From the NCBI GenBank assembly GCA_028686075.1, contig JAQUCT010000008.1, positions 1-59,669 on the forward strand: a stretch of 59,669 nucleotides of DNA, given 5' to 3'. Every line of letters starts with the position of its first letter. Within the stretch, counting starts at the first letter, position 1. This DNA is from Bacillota bacterium. Lineage in GTDB: Bacteria; Bacillota; Clostridia; Ch29. Below are positions 1-9,108 of the stretch, in pieces. The translations under genes were made by a program, and so were the position numbers. Below the pieces are notes generated by a model. That model had not been told where the DNA came from. It saw only the letters and a program-made list of their open reading frames with translations, and did no database searches.

Positions 1-337
1 GTATATAATATGCAATGCTTAAACCTTATGCTATTGAGCTAAGACCTGGCCCCTAAATCTATGGGCTAAAAAAGGCTGTCCACAAATGACAGCAAATGTT
101 TAGAATTAGTACATGGATGTAAATACCGGTTACTGGTAGTGCTTTCAAGGGTCTTAGCGATTTCCGAAAAGTCAGTCTTTCAGAACAAATCTTCTGAAAT
201 TATATGTTTTTCCACGACGAAAAAATGGGAAGAACAATGAAATTTTTTCTTATGCGAGATGCTTCTCGTTTTTGGAAGGAGTAAGTGCAAGTTAATAATT
301 ATAAAAGATAGTAATCAATTTGAAGGAGGGATAACAA
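1..337. other. Non-coding leader before the rph remnant
   Basis: I see no gene in this stretch. It holds a small terminator-like hairpin near 255-273 and, at 325-330, a strong ribosome binding site (GGAGGG) serving the GTG start at 338. The preserved RBS shows that the downstream remnant once had a functional 5' end. Confidence 0.6.
255..273 (+). terminator. Small terminator- or attenuator-like hairpin
   Basis: A 5-bp stem CGAGA/TCTCG with a 4-nt loop is followed directly by five T. It sits about 65 bp before the start at 338, so it could be an old attenuator of the resistance gene or the terminator of a gene to the left of the window. The stem is short. Confidence 0.35.
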
Positions 338-883
338 GTGGAAAAATATATTATTGACCTAAAAGACAATGAAGCGTGTAAACTATCCATTTCGGGTGGG
401 AAAGGCTCAAATCTTTCTCGGTTGCACAATATTCCCGGTATTCCTGTACCGGATGGATTTGTTGTTAGCGCGAAAGGTTACGGCGATCTGATTTTGTCTG
501 TACCGGAAATAAAGGATTTGCTTTTCCAGTTGGCGAAGCTCACATCAGACCAACCAAAGGCCATATCCCAATTAAGTAAACAAATAAGAGGGACAATCGA
601 AAAGATTAGCTTTCCTTTTAAGTTAACGGAGGAGATTGCAAAGGCATTATCAAGGCATGGCGATTCATTCCCATATGCCGTGCGCTCCAGCGCAACAGCG
701 GAGGACTTGCCCGGGGCTTCCTTCGCCGGGCAGCAGGATACATTCTTGAATGTTGTCGGTCATAAAAACATTTGCGGTGCCATATCTGCCGGTCACCTGC
801 AAATGATGACCGACACTATTCTGCCATTAGGTATTTCCATGTTACAAAAATCCGCATTTTTTCTGGAACGGAAGGGTATGTAG
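338..883 (+). pseudogene. Remnant of rifampin phosphotransferase / PEP synthase
   Basis: The 181-residue product begins like the ATP-grasp domain of PEP synthase and rifamycin phosphotransferase: SGGKGSNLSRL, then VPDGFVV, then the VRSSATAEDLPGASFAGQQDT signature at about residues 114-134. After NVVGHKNI the sequence jumps directly to GHLQMMTDTILPLG, a segment that in Bacillus-type homologues lies roughly two hundred residues further on. The frame then ends, although full proteins exceed 800 residues and end in a swivelling His domain. This is an in-frame internal deletion plus loss of the 3' end. It cannot phosphorylate rifampin or make PEP. The GTG start has a good RBS. Rph and PEP synthase cannot be told apart here. 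Confidence 0.8.
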
Positions 884-921
884 AGATCCTGGAATAGCAA
901 AAAATAACAGAGGTGCTTCGA

Positions 922-1509
922 TTGAGGAAAAGAGATAAGAAAGCTGTAAATACAAACCTAATATTGCTATTGCTTGGAAGGATGGTTTCTGACACTGGAA
1001 CGAGTCTCCAAATGGTCATTATACCTCTGTATATAATCGATATAGGCGGCTCCGCGGCTACCGTGGGACTGTTTTCATTCCTGGCTTTAATGCCGACTCT
1101 TCTCGTTTATCCCCTTGCCGGAGTGTTCGGTGATAGGTAAAATGAGCCTTGCTTTGTTGCTGGCATTTTCGGTTTTATTGTTCCCCCCAGTCTATCCCAA
1201 CTGGGAAAAGACACGCTTTTGTATTTCTTCTTGCTGTCAGGAGTTCTTTGTCTGTTAAGTGTTGCTATCATGTTCATCCATGTTCCGGTACAGGCACTTA
1301 TACAAAGAAAAACGCCGAACGAATATATGTCTCGAACATTTTCAATCGTTGGAATAATTACTAAGGGTAGTATCCCGCTCGGTGCATTAATGTATGGATT
1401 TATCCTAAACAGCATTGAAATGCACTGGACAATATTTTCGGCTACATTACTGATGATTTTGATTTCAGTTATGTTTTTAATCTCGTTATTAAAAACACAT
1501 GACGTTTAA
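922..1509 (+). pseudogene. Remnant of an MFS drug-efflux transporter
   Basis: One reading frame runs from a TTG (922, behind GAGGTG; GTG at 913 is the alternative) to 1509 but is interrupted by an in-frame TAA at 1138-1140. The first part encodes transmembrane helices 1-2 of a major facilitator and ends at GDR, the beginning of the family's loop 2-3 motif A. The part after the stop reads like the last helices (residues such as VQALIQRKTPNEYMSRTFS before two final membrane segments). About 199 codons remain of an expected 400, so the middle is deleted and a nonsense codon follows. It sits just behind the rph remnant and may once have formed a resistance operon with it. Confidence 0.8.
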
Positions 1510-1542
1510 AAAAAATAGAACAACTGCCTTGGACAGTTGCTC
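1508..1542 (-). terminator. Rho-independent terminator of the sigK remnant
   Basis: The stem GAGCAACTG/CAGTTGTTC is followed on the minus strand by a run of T (1508-1515). The same hairpin stands behind the intact sigK at 13280-13305, showing that the duplicated segment included the terminator. Confidence 0.7.
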
Positions 1543-1882
1543 AATAAAAATTCCCTGCTAAGTTTTTTATAGCCCTCTTTTCTATCCTATATATAATGCA
1601 TTAATAATATTACATTACTTGTCATTCTGACTTTTGTCTGTCATTCTGAGGGCGAAGCCCGAAGAATCCGACTTTGTCGTTCTGAACGTAGTGAAGAATC
1701 TTCTTGGATAGATCCTTCGCTTCGCTCAGGATGACATGCTAGAAGATGTAAAGTCTTTATCACGTTATATATAGAAACATAGGAACGTGATATCCCGAGC
1801 ATCTGGGCGATCTCCCGCTGGGTTTTTTTGGTGCCGTTGGACAGCCCGTAACGCAATCGGTGCCCAGGATATCCAGCAACAA
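1543..1882 (-). pseudogene. Second, decayed copy of sigK
   Basis: On the minus strand this segment matches the 3' part of the intact sigK at 13305-14030. It encodes RYGLSNGTKKTQREIAQMLG followed by ISRSYVS, the region-4 helix-turn-helix. Three lesions are visible. About 120 bases upstream of this helix are missing, with the join between two CGCA-containing sites (deletion between short direct repeats). A 185-bp repeat is inserted after SYVS. Everything 5' of about 1882 is gone. The final residues reappear beyond the insertion, followed by the same terminator. It is not functional. It could derive from a tandem or dispersed sigK duplication or from a past rearrangement of the sigK locus. Confidence 0.8.
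1589..1773. repeat. Dispersed MITE-like repeat, copy 1 (HPERSEG type)
   Basis: This is the most complete of four related copies (others near 10.7, 34.4 and 52.7 kb). Its ends form imperfect inverted repeats starting TATATATAA. The core has alternating TCATTCTGAGGGCGAAGC and GAAGAATC blocks, including the palindrome GGGCGAAGCCC. One frame translates as CHPERSEG, a well-known spurious peptide of such repeats. It interrupts the sigK remnant, so it has been mobile or moved by copying. It has no coding capacity of its own. Confidence 0.8.
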
Positions 1883-1908
1883 GCTTTCGGACCTAATCTT
1901 TTCAACTA

Positions 1909-3252
<1,344 letters not shown>

Positions 3253-4992
3253 TCATTTGCTGCCTTCCAAATGAGCAATCTTCCTTTTCATTTCTCTATA
3301 TCCTTCTACCAAATCGGTAGTATCCTCCGTGGCCCTTTTTTTCTCGGTTATAATCCTCATTATCATCTCCTGGGTTTCATCGATTAGAGAATATATTCTT
3401 TCCTTAAACATCCCTTCAAAAATGAATTTGCTGTCCCGCAATTTGCAAATATATTCCCATTTTAAATTTGCCCCATTGTTCTTTAGCTGTTCCTCTACCG
3501 TACTCTTCAGTTCATTGAGTACTATACGGTTGCCTATTCCTCTAGGCAGTAGTTTTGCCATGTCAGTTTTGCTGGGGAGAAGCATTGCGAGACTTGTAGG
3601 CCCAAATTTAAAGTAGAACATATCTTTTTTAACAAGCTCTACACTCTCTAAAGGCTGCGATATGTTTATTCCAAAAATCTGCTGCGATATATTGTTTATG
3701 TATTCTATTGTTTCGTTGAGCCGTTTAGTGAACCTATCCATTAAACTGTCAAATTCTTCTTTAACGTATTCCTTTTCTTTCAGGTTGAAATCCTCGTATA
3801 CTATAATTATTTCCCTTTCCAAAGTTTTATTAAGCAATACTGCCATATCCCTCGGCTTTAAATCTGTATTGTTTTCGTACGCTTTTTCGATTTCGCCGAT
3901 AATTCTGGTGTGGTTATCCCGAACAACGCCGGCAATGTGTTCTTCAATATCATCAAGAATGTATTTAATATAGATTTCCACTAGCTGAACTGTTTCTTTC
4001 TCCTGCGTCACCAAGTTCTTTTTATATCCTTTAAACTCCTCCAGTTTTCCCTCCAGTGTTTCAACCGGGGAATTTAAGTTTGAAATCCTAAACTCAATAA
4101 AATCTGTAATATCCGCTGCGATTCTTTTAAACCTGCCCTGGGCGGACTTAAGCAGGACATGGCCCTTTTCTTTCATAAGAAAGCTGTTAAGGTCCTTTTC
4201 GAACTTAATAATTCCACTCTTTTCAAGCCTTTGTTGGTCACCGAGTTTAGAAGCCTTTAGTGCATTGAGGGCAGATAAGGGGTATATCTTTGCCTGCATA
4301 CCGATATTATCCTGTATAATACTCTTGGAAAACTCTACAGTTGTGATTACCTCTTCTTCTTCCAGGTAATCAATTTTATTTTGGACAATAAAAATCTTAT
4401 CTATGTATTTTCTAACGTCCTTAAGAAACTCTATCTCCAACTGACTAATGGGTGGGTCGGAGGAAATTATAAATACCGCTGCATCAGCCTCGGGCAAATG
4501 ACCGTAAGCCACCTCCGTATTGTGCCTGAAGATGGAACCTATACCCGGTGTATCTATAAGTACAAGGCCATTTTTTAGGTTTTGTGACGGGTACTCAATT
4601 TCTAAATATTTGACGTCTTTAGTATTCTCGGGATTTTTCTCCTCACTTACGTAAAGGTCCACTTCATCAAGGGGGATGTCTTTGCTTTCTCCTCCGTTAA
4701 AAACCACCAAAGCGCTCGGCATACTGCCGTGTTTTATCTTAGTTATTATTGAAGTAATAGGGATTACACCCGTTGGCAGGATTGTATCCCCTATCAAATA
4801 GTTTATAAGTGTACTCTTACCCCTTTTGAACTGACCTACAACCATAAGATGAAACTCGCTTTCCTCAAGCTTTTTGATCTCATACTCTATCCTATCGGCC
4901 ACCTGACTGTAATCTATAGCCCTTGAACATTCCATCAATTCCATGAACTTATCTGTGAGCTCTTGCTTTTTTTCATTAAAGTCCTGTAGCAT
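3253..4992 (-). CDS. Dynamin-like GTPase
   Basis: A 579-residue bacterial dynamin-family protein, probably acting in membrane remodelling or repair; its substrate is unknown. The GTPase motifs are clear: P-loop GQFKRGKS at 53-60, a G2-like threonine near TGVIPITS, DTPG at 147-150 and NKID at 205-208. Helical, coiled-coil-prone sequence (about 310-480) follows, with a weak hydrophobic stretch near SLAMLLPS that may be a paddle. The frame stays open 38 codons upstream, but GGGGTGAAGAA directly precedes the ATG at 4992, so I chose that start. Some bacterial dynamins occur in pairs; no partner is seen here. Confidence 0.85.
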   Translation of the reverse strand: MLQDFNEKKQELTDKFMELMECSRAIDYSQVADRIEYEIKKLEESEFHLMVVGQFKRGKSTLINYLIGDTILPTGVIPITSIITKIKHGSMPSALVVFNGGESKDIPLDEVDLYVSEEKNPENTKDVKYLEIEYPSQNLKNGLVLIDTPGIGSIFRHNTEVAYGHLPEADAAVFIISSDPPISQLEIEFLKDVRKYIDKIFIVQNKIDYLEEEEVITTVEFSKSIIQDNIGMQAKIYPLSALNALKASKLGDQQRLEKSGIIKFEKDLNSFLMKEKGHVLLKSAQGRFKRIAADITDFIEFRISNLNSPVETLEGKLEEFKGYKKNLVTQEKETVQLVEIYIKYILDDIEEHIAGVVRDNHTRIIGEIEKAYENNTDLKPRDMAVLLNKTLEREIIIVYEDFNLKEKEYVKEEFDSLMDRFTKRLNETIEYINNISQQIFGINISQPLESVELVKKDMFYFKFGPTSLAMLLPSKTDMAKLLPRGIGNRIVLNELKSTVEEQLKNNGANLKWEYICKLRDSKFIFEGMFKERIYSLIDETQEMIMRIITEKKRATEDTTDLVEGYREMKRKIAHLEGSK

Positions 4993-5115
4993 TTCTTCAC
5001 CCCGTTCACTTCTCTTTTTGCCATTATTGCCTCTTCCATCATCTTTACCGTCTAAAAGTACATTAAAAAATAGTACCCGGTCACGGCTCCGCCCATAAAT
5101 ATTCAACCTCCATAC

Positions 5116-5155
5116 AAAAAGCTTCTATTTCTATTGTTTGCAAAGAAATAGAAGC
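5116..5155 (-). terminator. Rho-independent terminator behind the MutS-like gene
   Basis: Perfect 12-bp stem GCTTCTATTTCT/AGAAATAGAAGC followed on the minus strand by TTTTT. It separates the truncated mutS-like gene from the dynamin-like gene, so the two are independent transcripts. Confidence 0.85.
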
Positions 5156-5252
5156 CATCAGCCGCATAGCAGTTCGGGAATACCCCCAGGGGAGCTCCAT
5201 CCCCATAAATATCTAGGTTTGCTACTCTAGTATTATACCCGCCAAACAAGAA

Positions 5253-6317
5253 TTATTCAATACTAACATTATCTCCATTGATATCCTCTCCAAAAACCTT
5301 GCGATACAAGTCTTCGCCATAGCTTGTCGGCATAGGTTTGCCGTAAATAAGTCTGAAAGTACGACTTCCATCCGAACGCCTTTGGGCACGGAGGAAAAGA
5401 GCGTCACCCGTTTTTTTTTCATAGAAGCTGCTGGAAAAGTCATATAAATGTGAAACAAAGAATACCTTAACATGCCTCTCCAGTAGAGCGCGGACAATCT
5501 GCCTTCCAATCTCCGAACCTTCCCTCTCATTTGTCGCAGAAAAGGATTCATTAAAAAGCATAAGAGAATCTGCCCCCAGCTGTTCCACTATGGTACTCAT
5601 TCTTGAGAGTTCCTCATCCAGTTTGCCGCTTTTCATAGTAGAATCCTCTTCGCGTTTGAAATGTGTGAATACACCATCACAGATATTCGCACAAAAGGAC
5701 TTGGCGGCAACGTACATTCCGCATTGCATCATAATTTGTGCCTGACCTATACTCCTCAAAAAGGTGGACTTGCCGCCCTGGTTGGCTCCTGTTATAATGA
5801 CAAAGTTTTTTTCGTTTGCATCTATTGTATTGCCCACAACCTGTCTTTTAAGCACTAAAGACAGACTGGCATCATACAGCCCGGCAAAGGAGTGACCCCT
5901 TTCATGACGGTTTAAAGGTATCGGAAAGGTTATGGGTCCGCCATTTTCCATAAGCCTATCGTATAGATTTAAACATCCTACATAAAATGCCAGTTCTGTT
6001 TTTAGCATCATAAAAAAGCTAAGAACGTGTTCTGCTGACTGAGCAACAGCATTTGCTGCATTATTTATCGCCAGTTCCTTCCGGTGGGACAAATCTTTAA
6101 AGCCGGCCATATCCCGTTTGTCAACTACAATTTTTGGTGTAAAAAGCCATTTCAGCCACCTCTGCTTTTTATCCGGTAATTTGCGAAGCACATAGTTCGT
6201 ACCTTGATTCCCCTTCCCCAATTCAGCACTTATTAGAACTCCATCTCGGAATTTGAGTTCATTTAAATGAAAACGAAGGTCTTCAAGATACTTATCGTTC
6301 AATTCTTCTTGCAACAC
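5253..6317 (-). pseudogene. 5'-truncated MutS-family ATPase
   Basis: The remaining 354 residues are the C-terminal ATPase half of a MutS-related protein of the small clostridial type, not canonical MutS. Walker A is GANQGGKST at 177-185, and the Walker B region reads LMLFNESFSATNEREGSEI. A helical region and the conserved LKFRDGVLISAELGKGNQG near residue 25 precede it. Relatives are several hundred residues longer at the N-terminus. Here the frame meets a TGA right at the junction with the IS30 element, and the GTG at 6317 has no RBS. No MutS sequence is visible on the other side of the element, so the 5' half was lost by a deletion at the insertion. Residual expression is unlikely. Confidence 0.75.
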
Positions 6318-6321
6318 AGTT

Positions 6322-7371
6322 CAGGAGAGGCAATTAATAGAGTATTTAGTAAGAAGGTCACATCCTAAGCGCGTTTCGGCAAGTAAGCTGGCAGTGAAGA
6401 TTGGCTGCAGTGAATCAACAATAAGACGCGAACTAAAAAGAGGAAGAGTACTTCAGCTATCCACCGACTGGGTTGAATACAAAAGCTACTGCGCTGACAT
6501 GGCGCAAAGGGACTATGATTACCAGGCTACAGCAAAAGGCCCTGCGCTTAAAGTATCAAACGACTACGATTTTGTAAGGTATGTTGAGAATAAGATAATC
6601 AAAGATAAATATTCCCCGGATGCAGTGATAATGGAACTAAGGCAAAACGGGTTTATCAATCCGGAAGCCAATAAAGAATTTGCAACAAAGATATGCACTA
6701 AGACGCTATACAACTACATAGCCAAGGGCCTGTTTCCAAACCTGACTAACAAGGATCTTCCCAGGGGGGGTAAGGGCATAAAACGCAAGCAAAGAAGGGT
6801 CAGGCGTTCATATAAGAACATAGATGGCAAAAGCATCTGGGAACGCCCACAGGAAGCAAACAAAAGGACAGAAAAGGGTCATTGGGATATGGACTGTGTC
6901 GAGGGGCAAAAAGGCAAAGGCAAAAGCTGTCTTTTAGTAATGGTTGACAGGAAAACCCGTGAAACCCTGATATTTAAACTGTCAAGCCAAACCCAAAAAT
7001 CCGTAATAAACATTCTGGATAAATTAGAAAGGAAATTGGGCAGGGTAAAATTCAATAAACGGTTTAAAAGTATAACAGTGGATAACGGCAGTGAATTTTT
7101 AAACCATGAAAGAATGGAAAGGTCAACCCGGAGCAAAACGAAGAAACGTACGGCAATATACTACGCCCACCCCTACAGTTCCTGGGAACGGGGTACAAAC
7201 GAGCAAACAAACGGTATGGTAAGAAGGTTTGTGCCAAAGGGGAGCATAATATGCAACATTTCAAACAAAGAGATAAGAAGGATCCAAGACTGGCTTAACA
7301 ACTACCCAAGGCGAATTCTGGGCGGGGTAAGCGCAAACAAGAAAAAAGAAATACTGCAGAAAACAGCTTAG
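6322..7371 (+). pseudogene. IS30-family transposase, main part (codons 19-367)
   Basis: The frame reads QERQLIEYLVRRSHPKR from 6322, then a helix-turn-helix (ASKLAVKIGCSESTIRRELKRG), then the IS30 DDE core: GHWDMDCVEG, TVDNGSEF and YSSWERGTNEQTNG carry the acidic triad, and it ends with NNYPRRILGG. No ATG, GTG or TTG exists in frame between the stop at 6268 and the internal GTG at 6394, which lies in the middle of the DNA-binding domain. The natural start is therefore not here but on the other strand at 7613. A 13-bp inverted repeat (AAATCTGTTGAAA, about 7405-7463) lies in the 3' untranslated part. Translation from 6394 would give a 325-residue protein lacking the start of its DNA-binding domain. 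Confidence 0.85.
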
Positions 7372-7529
7372 AAACTCTAAATAAGATTTGCATATAAGAA
7401 TTATAAAATCTGTTGAAACATTAGTAAAGGTAACACCGCCTTGACAAATATTTCAACAGATTTACAAGAAAACCTGGGCAAATCTAAAGGGTTTATTGTA
7501 TAGGAAACATAAGAAATTTCTCGGTCACT

Positions 7530-7613
7530 TTACTTTACAACCGGGGATTGCCTCTCCTGATAGGTAATGTGTTTACCTTTCCTTCTTGTTTTGTTATGAT
7601 GTAGCTGACCCAA
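7530..7613 (-). pseudogene. IS30-family transposase, displaced N-terminus
   Basis: On the minus strand AAAGGAGGA is followed after 7 bp by TTG (7613) and the frame MGQLHHNKTRRKGKHITYQE, then RQ. This is a typical IS30 start (KGKHLTxEERQLIE). At the 14-bp repeat the frame runs into the inverted right end and stops after 27 codons. Joined at CAGGAGAGGCAA to the plus-strand frame at 6322-6333, it continues without a break as QLIEYLVRR. That exact join is the evidence for the inversion. Confidence 0.85.
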
Positions 7614-7727
7614 TGATTTATCCTCCTTTGTTTATTTGGTTATTTACATTGTATAGGATATTTCATTGGGTTTCTAATTTCCTTTTTTCTTTCACTTCAT
7701 TTTACAACTCGCCCATAAATTATAGAT

Positions 7728-7778
7728 GTTGTTATCTTGTGATAATGTCACCTTGTTAATTATCTTGATAAAATGTCA
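7728..7778. repeat. IS-end-like repeat, copy 1
   Basis: About 50 bp nearly identical to 37511-37559. On the minus strand it contains two imperfect direct repeats of the type TGACATTWTATCAnAGATAA. Multiple short repeats at a terminus are typical of IS21-like and related elements, so I read it as a relic end; the family is not certain. It abuts the 3' end of selD. Confidence 0.55.
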
Positions 7779-8843
7779 CTATGTATAACGAGGTGTATTA
7801 TCCTTTACCTCTATACTGAATTTGCCTCTTTTCTTTACCCTTCCAATCATACCAAAAGGAGTCTTGCATTTATCCTTTAGCAGCTTCATAAGCGCATCCG
7901 CCCTGTCCTCGGTTACCGATATAAGCAGTCCCCCCGACGTCTGCGGGTCAAACATAATATCAATGACTTCCTGCTTAATGCCCTCCTCAAACCTAACCCT
8001 GCCTTCAACAAAAGCCTGGTTGTTATAGGCACCGGCAGGGATAATGCCCATTTTAGCCAACTCTATGCTCTCTTCAATTACAGGCAGCTGCGCGGGCCAT
8101 ATCTCCAGCGTGACTCCACTTCCGTCGGCCATTTCACATGCGTGTCCCAAAAAACCGAAACCGGTTATATCGGTGCAGCCCGCCACCCCTGTTTCAAGGG
8201 CCGCCTCGCATGCATCAGCGTTCAGGTACGCCATCGTCTCAACCGCTTTGGTATATCCAGCATCATCCACCATATCAGCTTTTATTGCAGTATTAAGTAT
8301 ACCGGTCCCAAGGGGTTTTGTAAGTATTAGCACATCCCCGGGCCGGGCTGCTGCATTGGTGAGAATCCTGTCCGGGTGGACCAGACCCATTACCGAAAGG
8401 CCATACTTGGGCTCGTCGTCTTCAATACTGTGTCCGCCCGCAAGCACCGCCCCGGCCTCCATTACCTTATCCGCTCCGCCCCTTAATATGTCCCTCATTA
8501 CATCCACCGACAGACAGGTGGGAAAGCAGACTATATTCATGGCGGCAACCGGCCGCCCGCCCATAGCATATACATCGCTTAAAGCGTTGGCCGCAGCAAT
8601 CGAACCGAAGGTATAGGGGTCATCCACTACCGGCGGAAAGAAATCCATAGTAAGTATGGCAGCCTTATCGCCGCTTACCCTGTATACTGCAGCATCGTCG
8701 GAGGTGCCAAGTCCCACTATAAGGTTTTCGTCTTTAAACTCTGGTAACTGACACAGAACCTGTGCCAGAGCCTTGGGGCTAAGTTTCGCAGCTCACCCGG
8801 CACTCTTTGTCATCTGGGTAAGCCTCACTCTTTCCGAAGTCAT
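7779..8843 (-). CDS. selD: Selenide, water dikinase (selenocysteine-containing SelD)
   Basis: SelD makes selenophosphate from selenide and ATP for Sec-tRNA and selenouridine synthesis. A plain reading gives 312 residues from a GTG at 8717 and lacks the active site. Reading upstream through the TGA at 8795-8793 as selenocysteine gives 354 residues from the ATG at 8843, which has a GGGGGAG ribosome binding site. The new N-terminus is MTSERVRLTQMTKSAG-Sec-AAKLSPKALAQVL, the exact context of the catalytic Cys/Sec (residue 17) of the family. Further motifs are GTSDDAAVY, the ATP-binding TMDFFPPVVDDP, GRPVAAMNIVCFP, AGGHSIEDDEPKYG, CTDITGFGFLGH and FDPQTSGGLL. It is last in the minus-strand selenium cluster. 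Confidence 0.92.
8739..8795 (-). promoter_or_regulatory. Candidate SECIS element for selD
   Basis: Two hairpins can form just behind the Sec codon. One has stem AGCC/GGCU with loop CCAA at 13-24 nt after the TGA, near the usual bacterial distance. The other is longer, CUCUGG/CCAGAG enclosing CACAG-GUU-CUGUG at 23-54 nt. SelB needs such a hairpin in the coding sequence. I cannot decide which one is used. Confidence 0.5.
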
Positions 8844-8925
8844 AATAACATCTCCCCCTGGTCGGTAATTGGCCGGCTCATTCCTTCAAACGGCTCTCTT
8901 AACTTTAGCCGCAGACTATGCTTCA

Positions 8926-9108
8926 CTACCCTTTCTGGTCTACTCCCTTTCCGTCCTTTTTCACCCTCATATTATCTCCCGAGGTCTCGTCTATTACAAC
9001 TATTTTACCGTCAATCCTTCCAAATTCAAGCTTTATATCACTAAATTCAAAGCCGAACCTTTCCAGTTCATGCTCCGTCACATATACCAATAGATTCAAA
9101 TGCGGCAT
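8926..9108 (-). pseudogene. PurC-like (SAICAR synthetase) fragment
   Basis: A 60-residue frame starts with ATG immediately at the stop of the DUF3343 gene (TAAATG), so it is translationally coupled. Its middle, DIKLEFGRIDGKIVVIDE then TSGDNMRV, closely follows the SAICAR synthetase core DFKLEFGxxxGxIVLxDEISPDxxRLW. Only this core strand-loop remains: the N-terminal ATP-binding part and C-terminal helices are missing, and EISPD has become ETSGD. It cannot be a working PurC. It may be a decayed relic, or a small protein kept because it sits inside the selenium operon. Nothing links PurC to selenium. Confidence 0.5.

Larger units (their letters stand above)
6322..7708. mobile_element. IS30-family insertion sequence, internally inverted
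   Basis: The element's own ends are imperfect inverted repeats GTTGTAAARTRAAGTGA. The left one runs inward on the minus strand from 7708, while the right one now lies at about 7525-7541, inside the element. This is because 6335-7546 is inverted relative to the rest. The two breakpoints carry a 14-bp inverted repeat, TCAGGAGAGGCAAT at 6321-6334 and its complement at 7547-7560. At one breakpoint this repeat is part of the transposase reading frame. Flipping the segment back restores a complete 367-codon transposase and puts the right end next to the mutS-like fragment. No target duplication is visible. Confidence 0.8.

Noticed and set aside
1641-1856. 71-residue protein on the minus strand
   Set aside because: It is a chimera of the sigK remnant and the inserted repeat (CHPERSEG peptide), not a gene.
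6394-7371. GTG at 6394 as the real transposase start
   Set aside because: It lies in the middle of the DNA-binding domain and has no RBS; the frame upstream encodes the missing part, and the displaced start is at 7613.
6321-7560. TCAGGAGAGGCAAT read as the terminal inverted repeats of the IS
   Set aside because: The repeat is coding sequence of the transposase, with the N-terminus continuing beyond it on the minus strand, and a better pair of ends (GTTGTAAARTRAAGTGA) exists at 7708 and 7541.
8044-8616. 190-residue plus-strand frame
   Set aside because: It lies antisense inside selD, has no RBS and resembles no protein; codon structure follows selD.
7779-8717. selD as an N-terminally truncated pseudogene
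   Set aside because: The missing N-terminus is present when the in-frame TGA is read as selenocysteine, with an ATG, an RBS and the correct active-site context.
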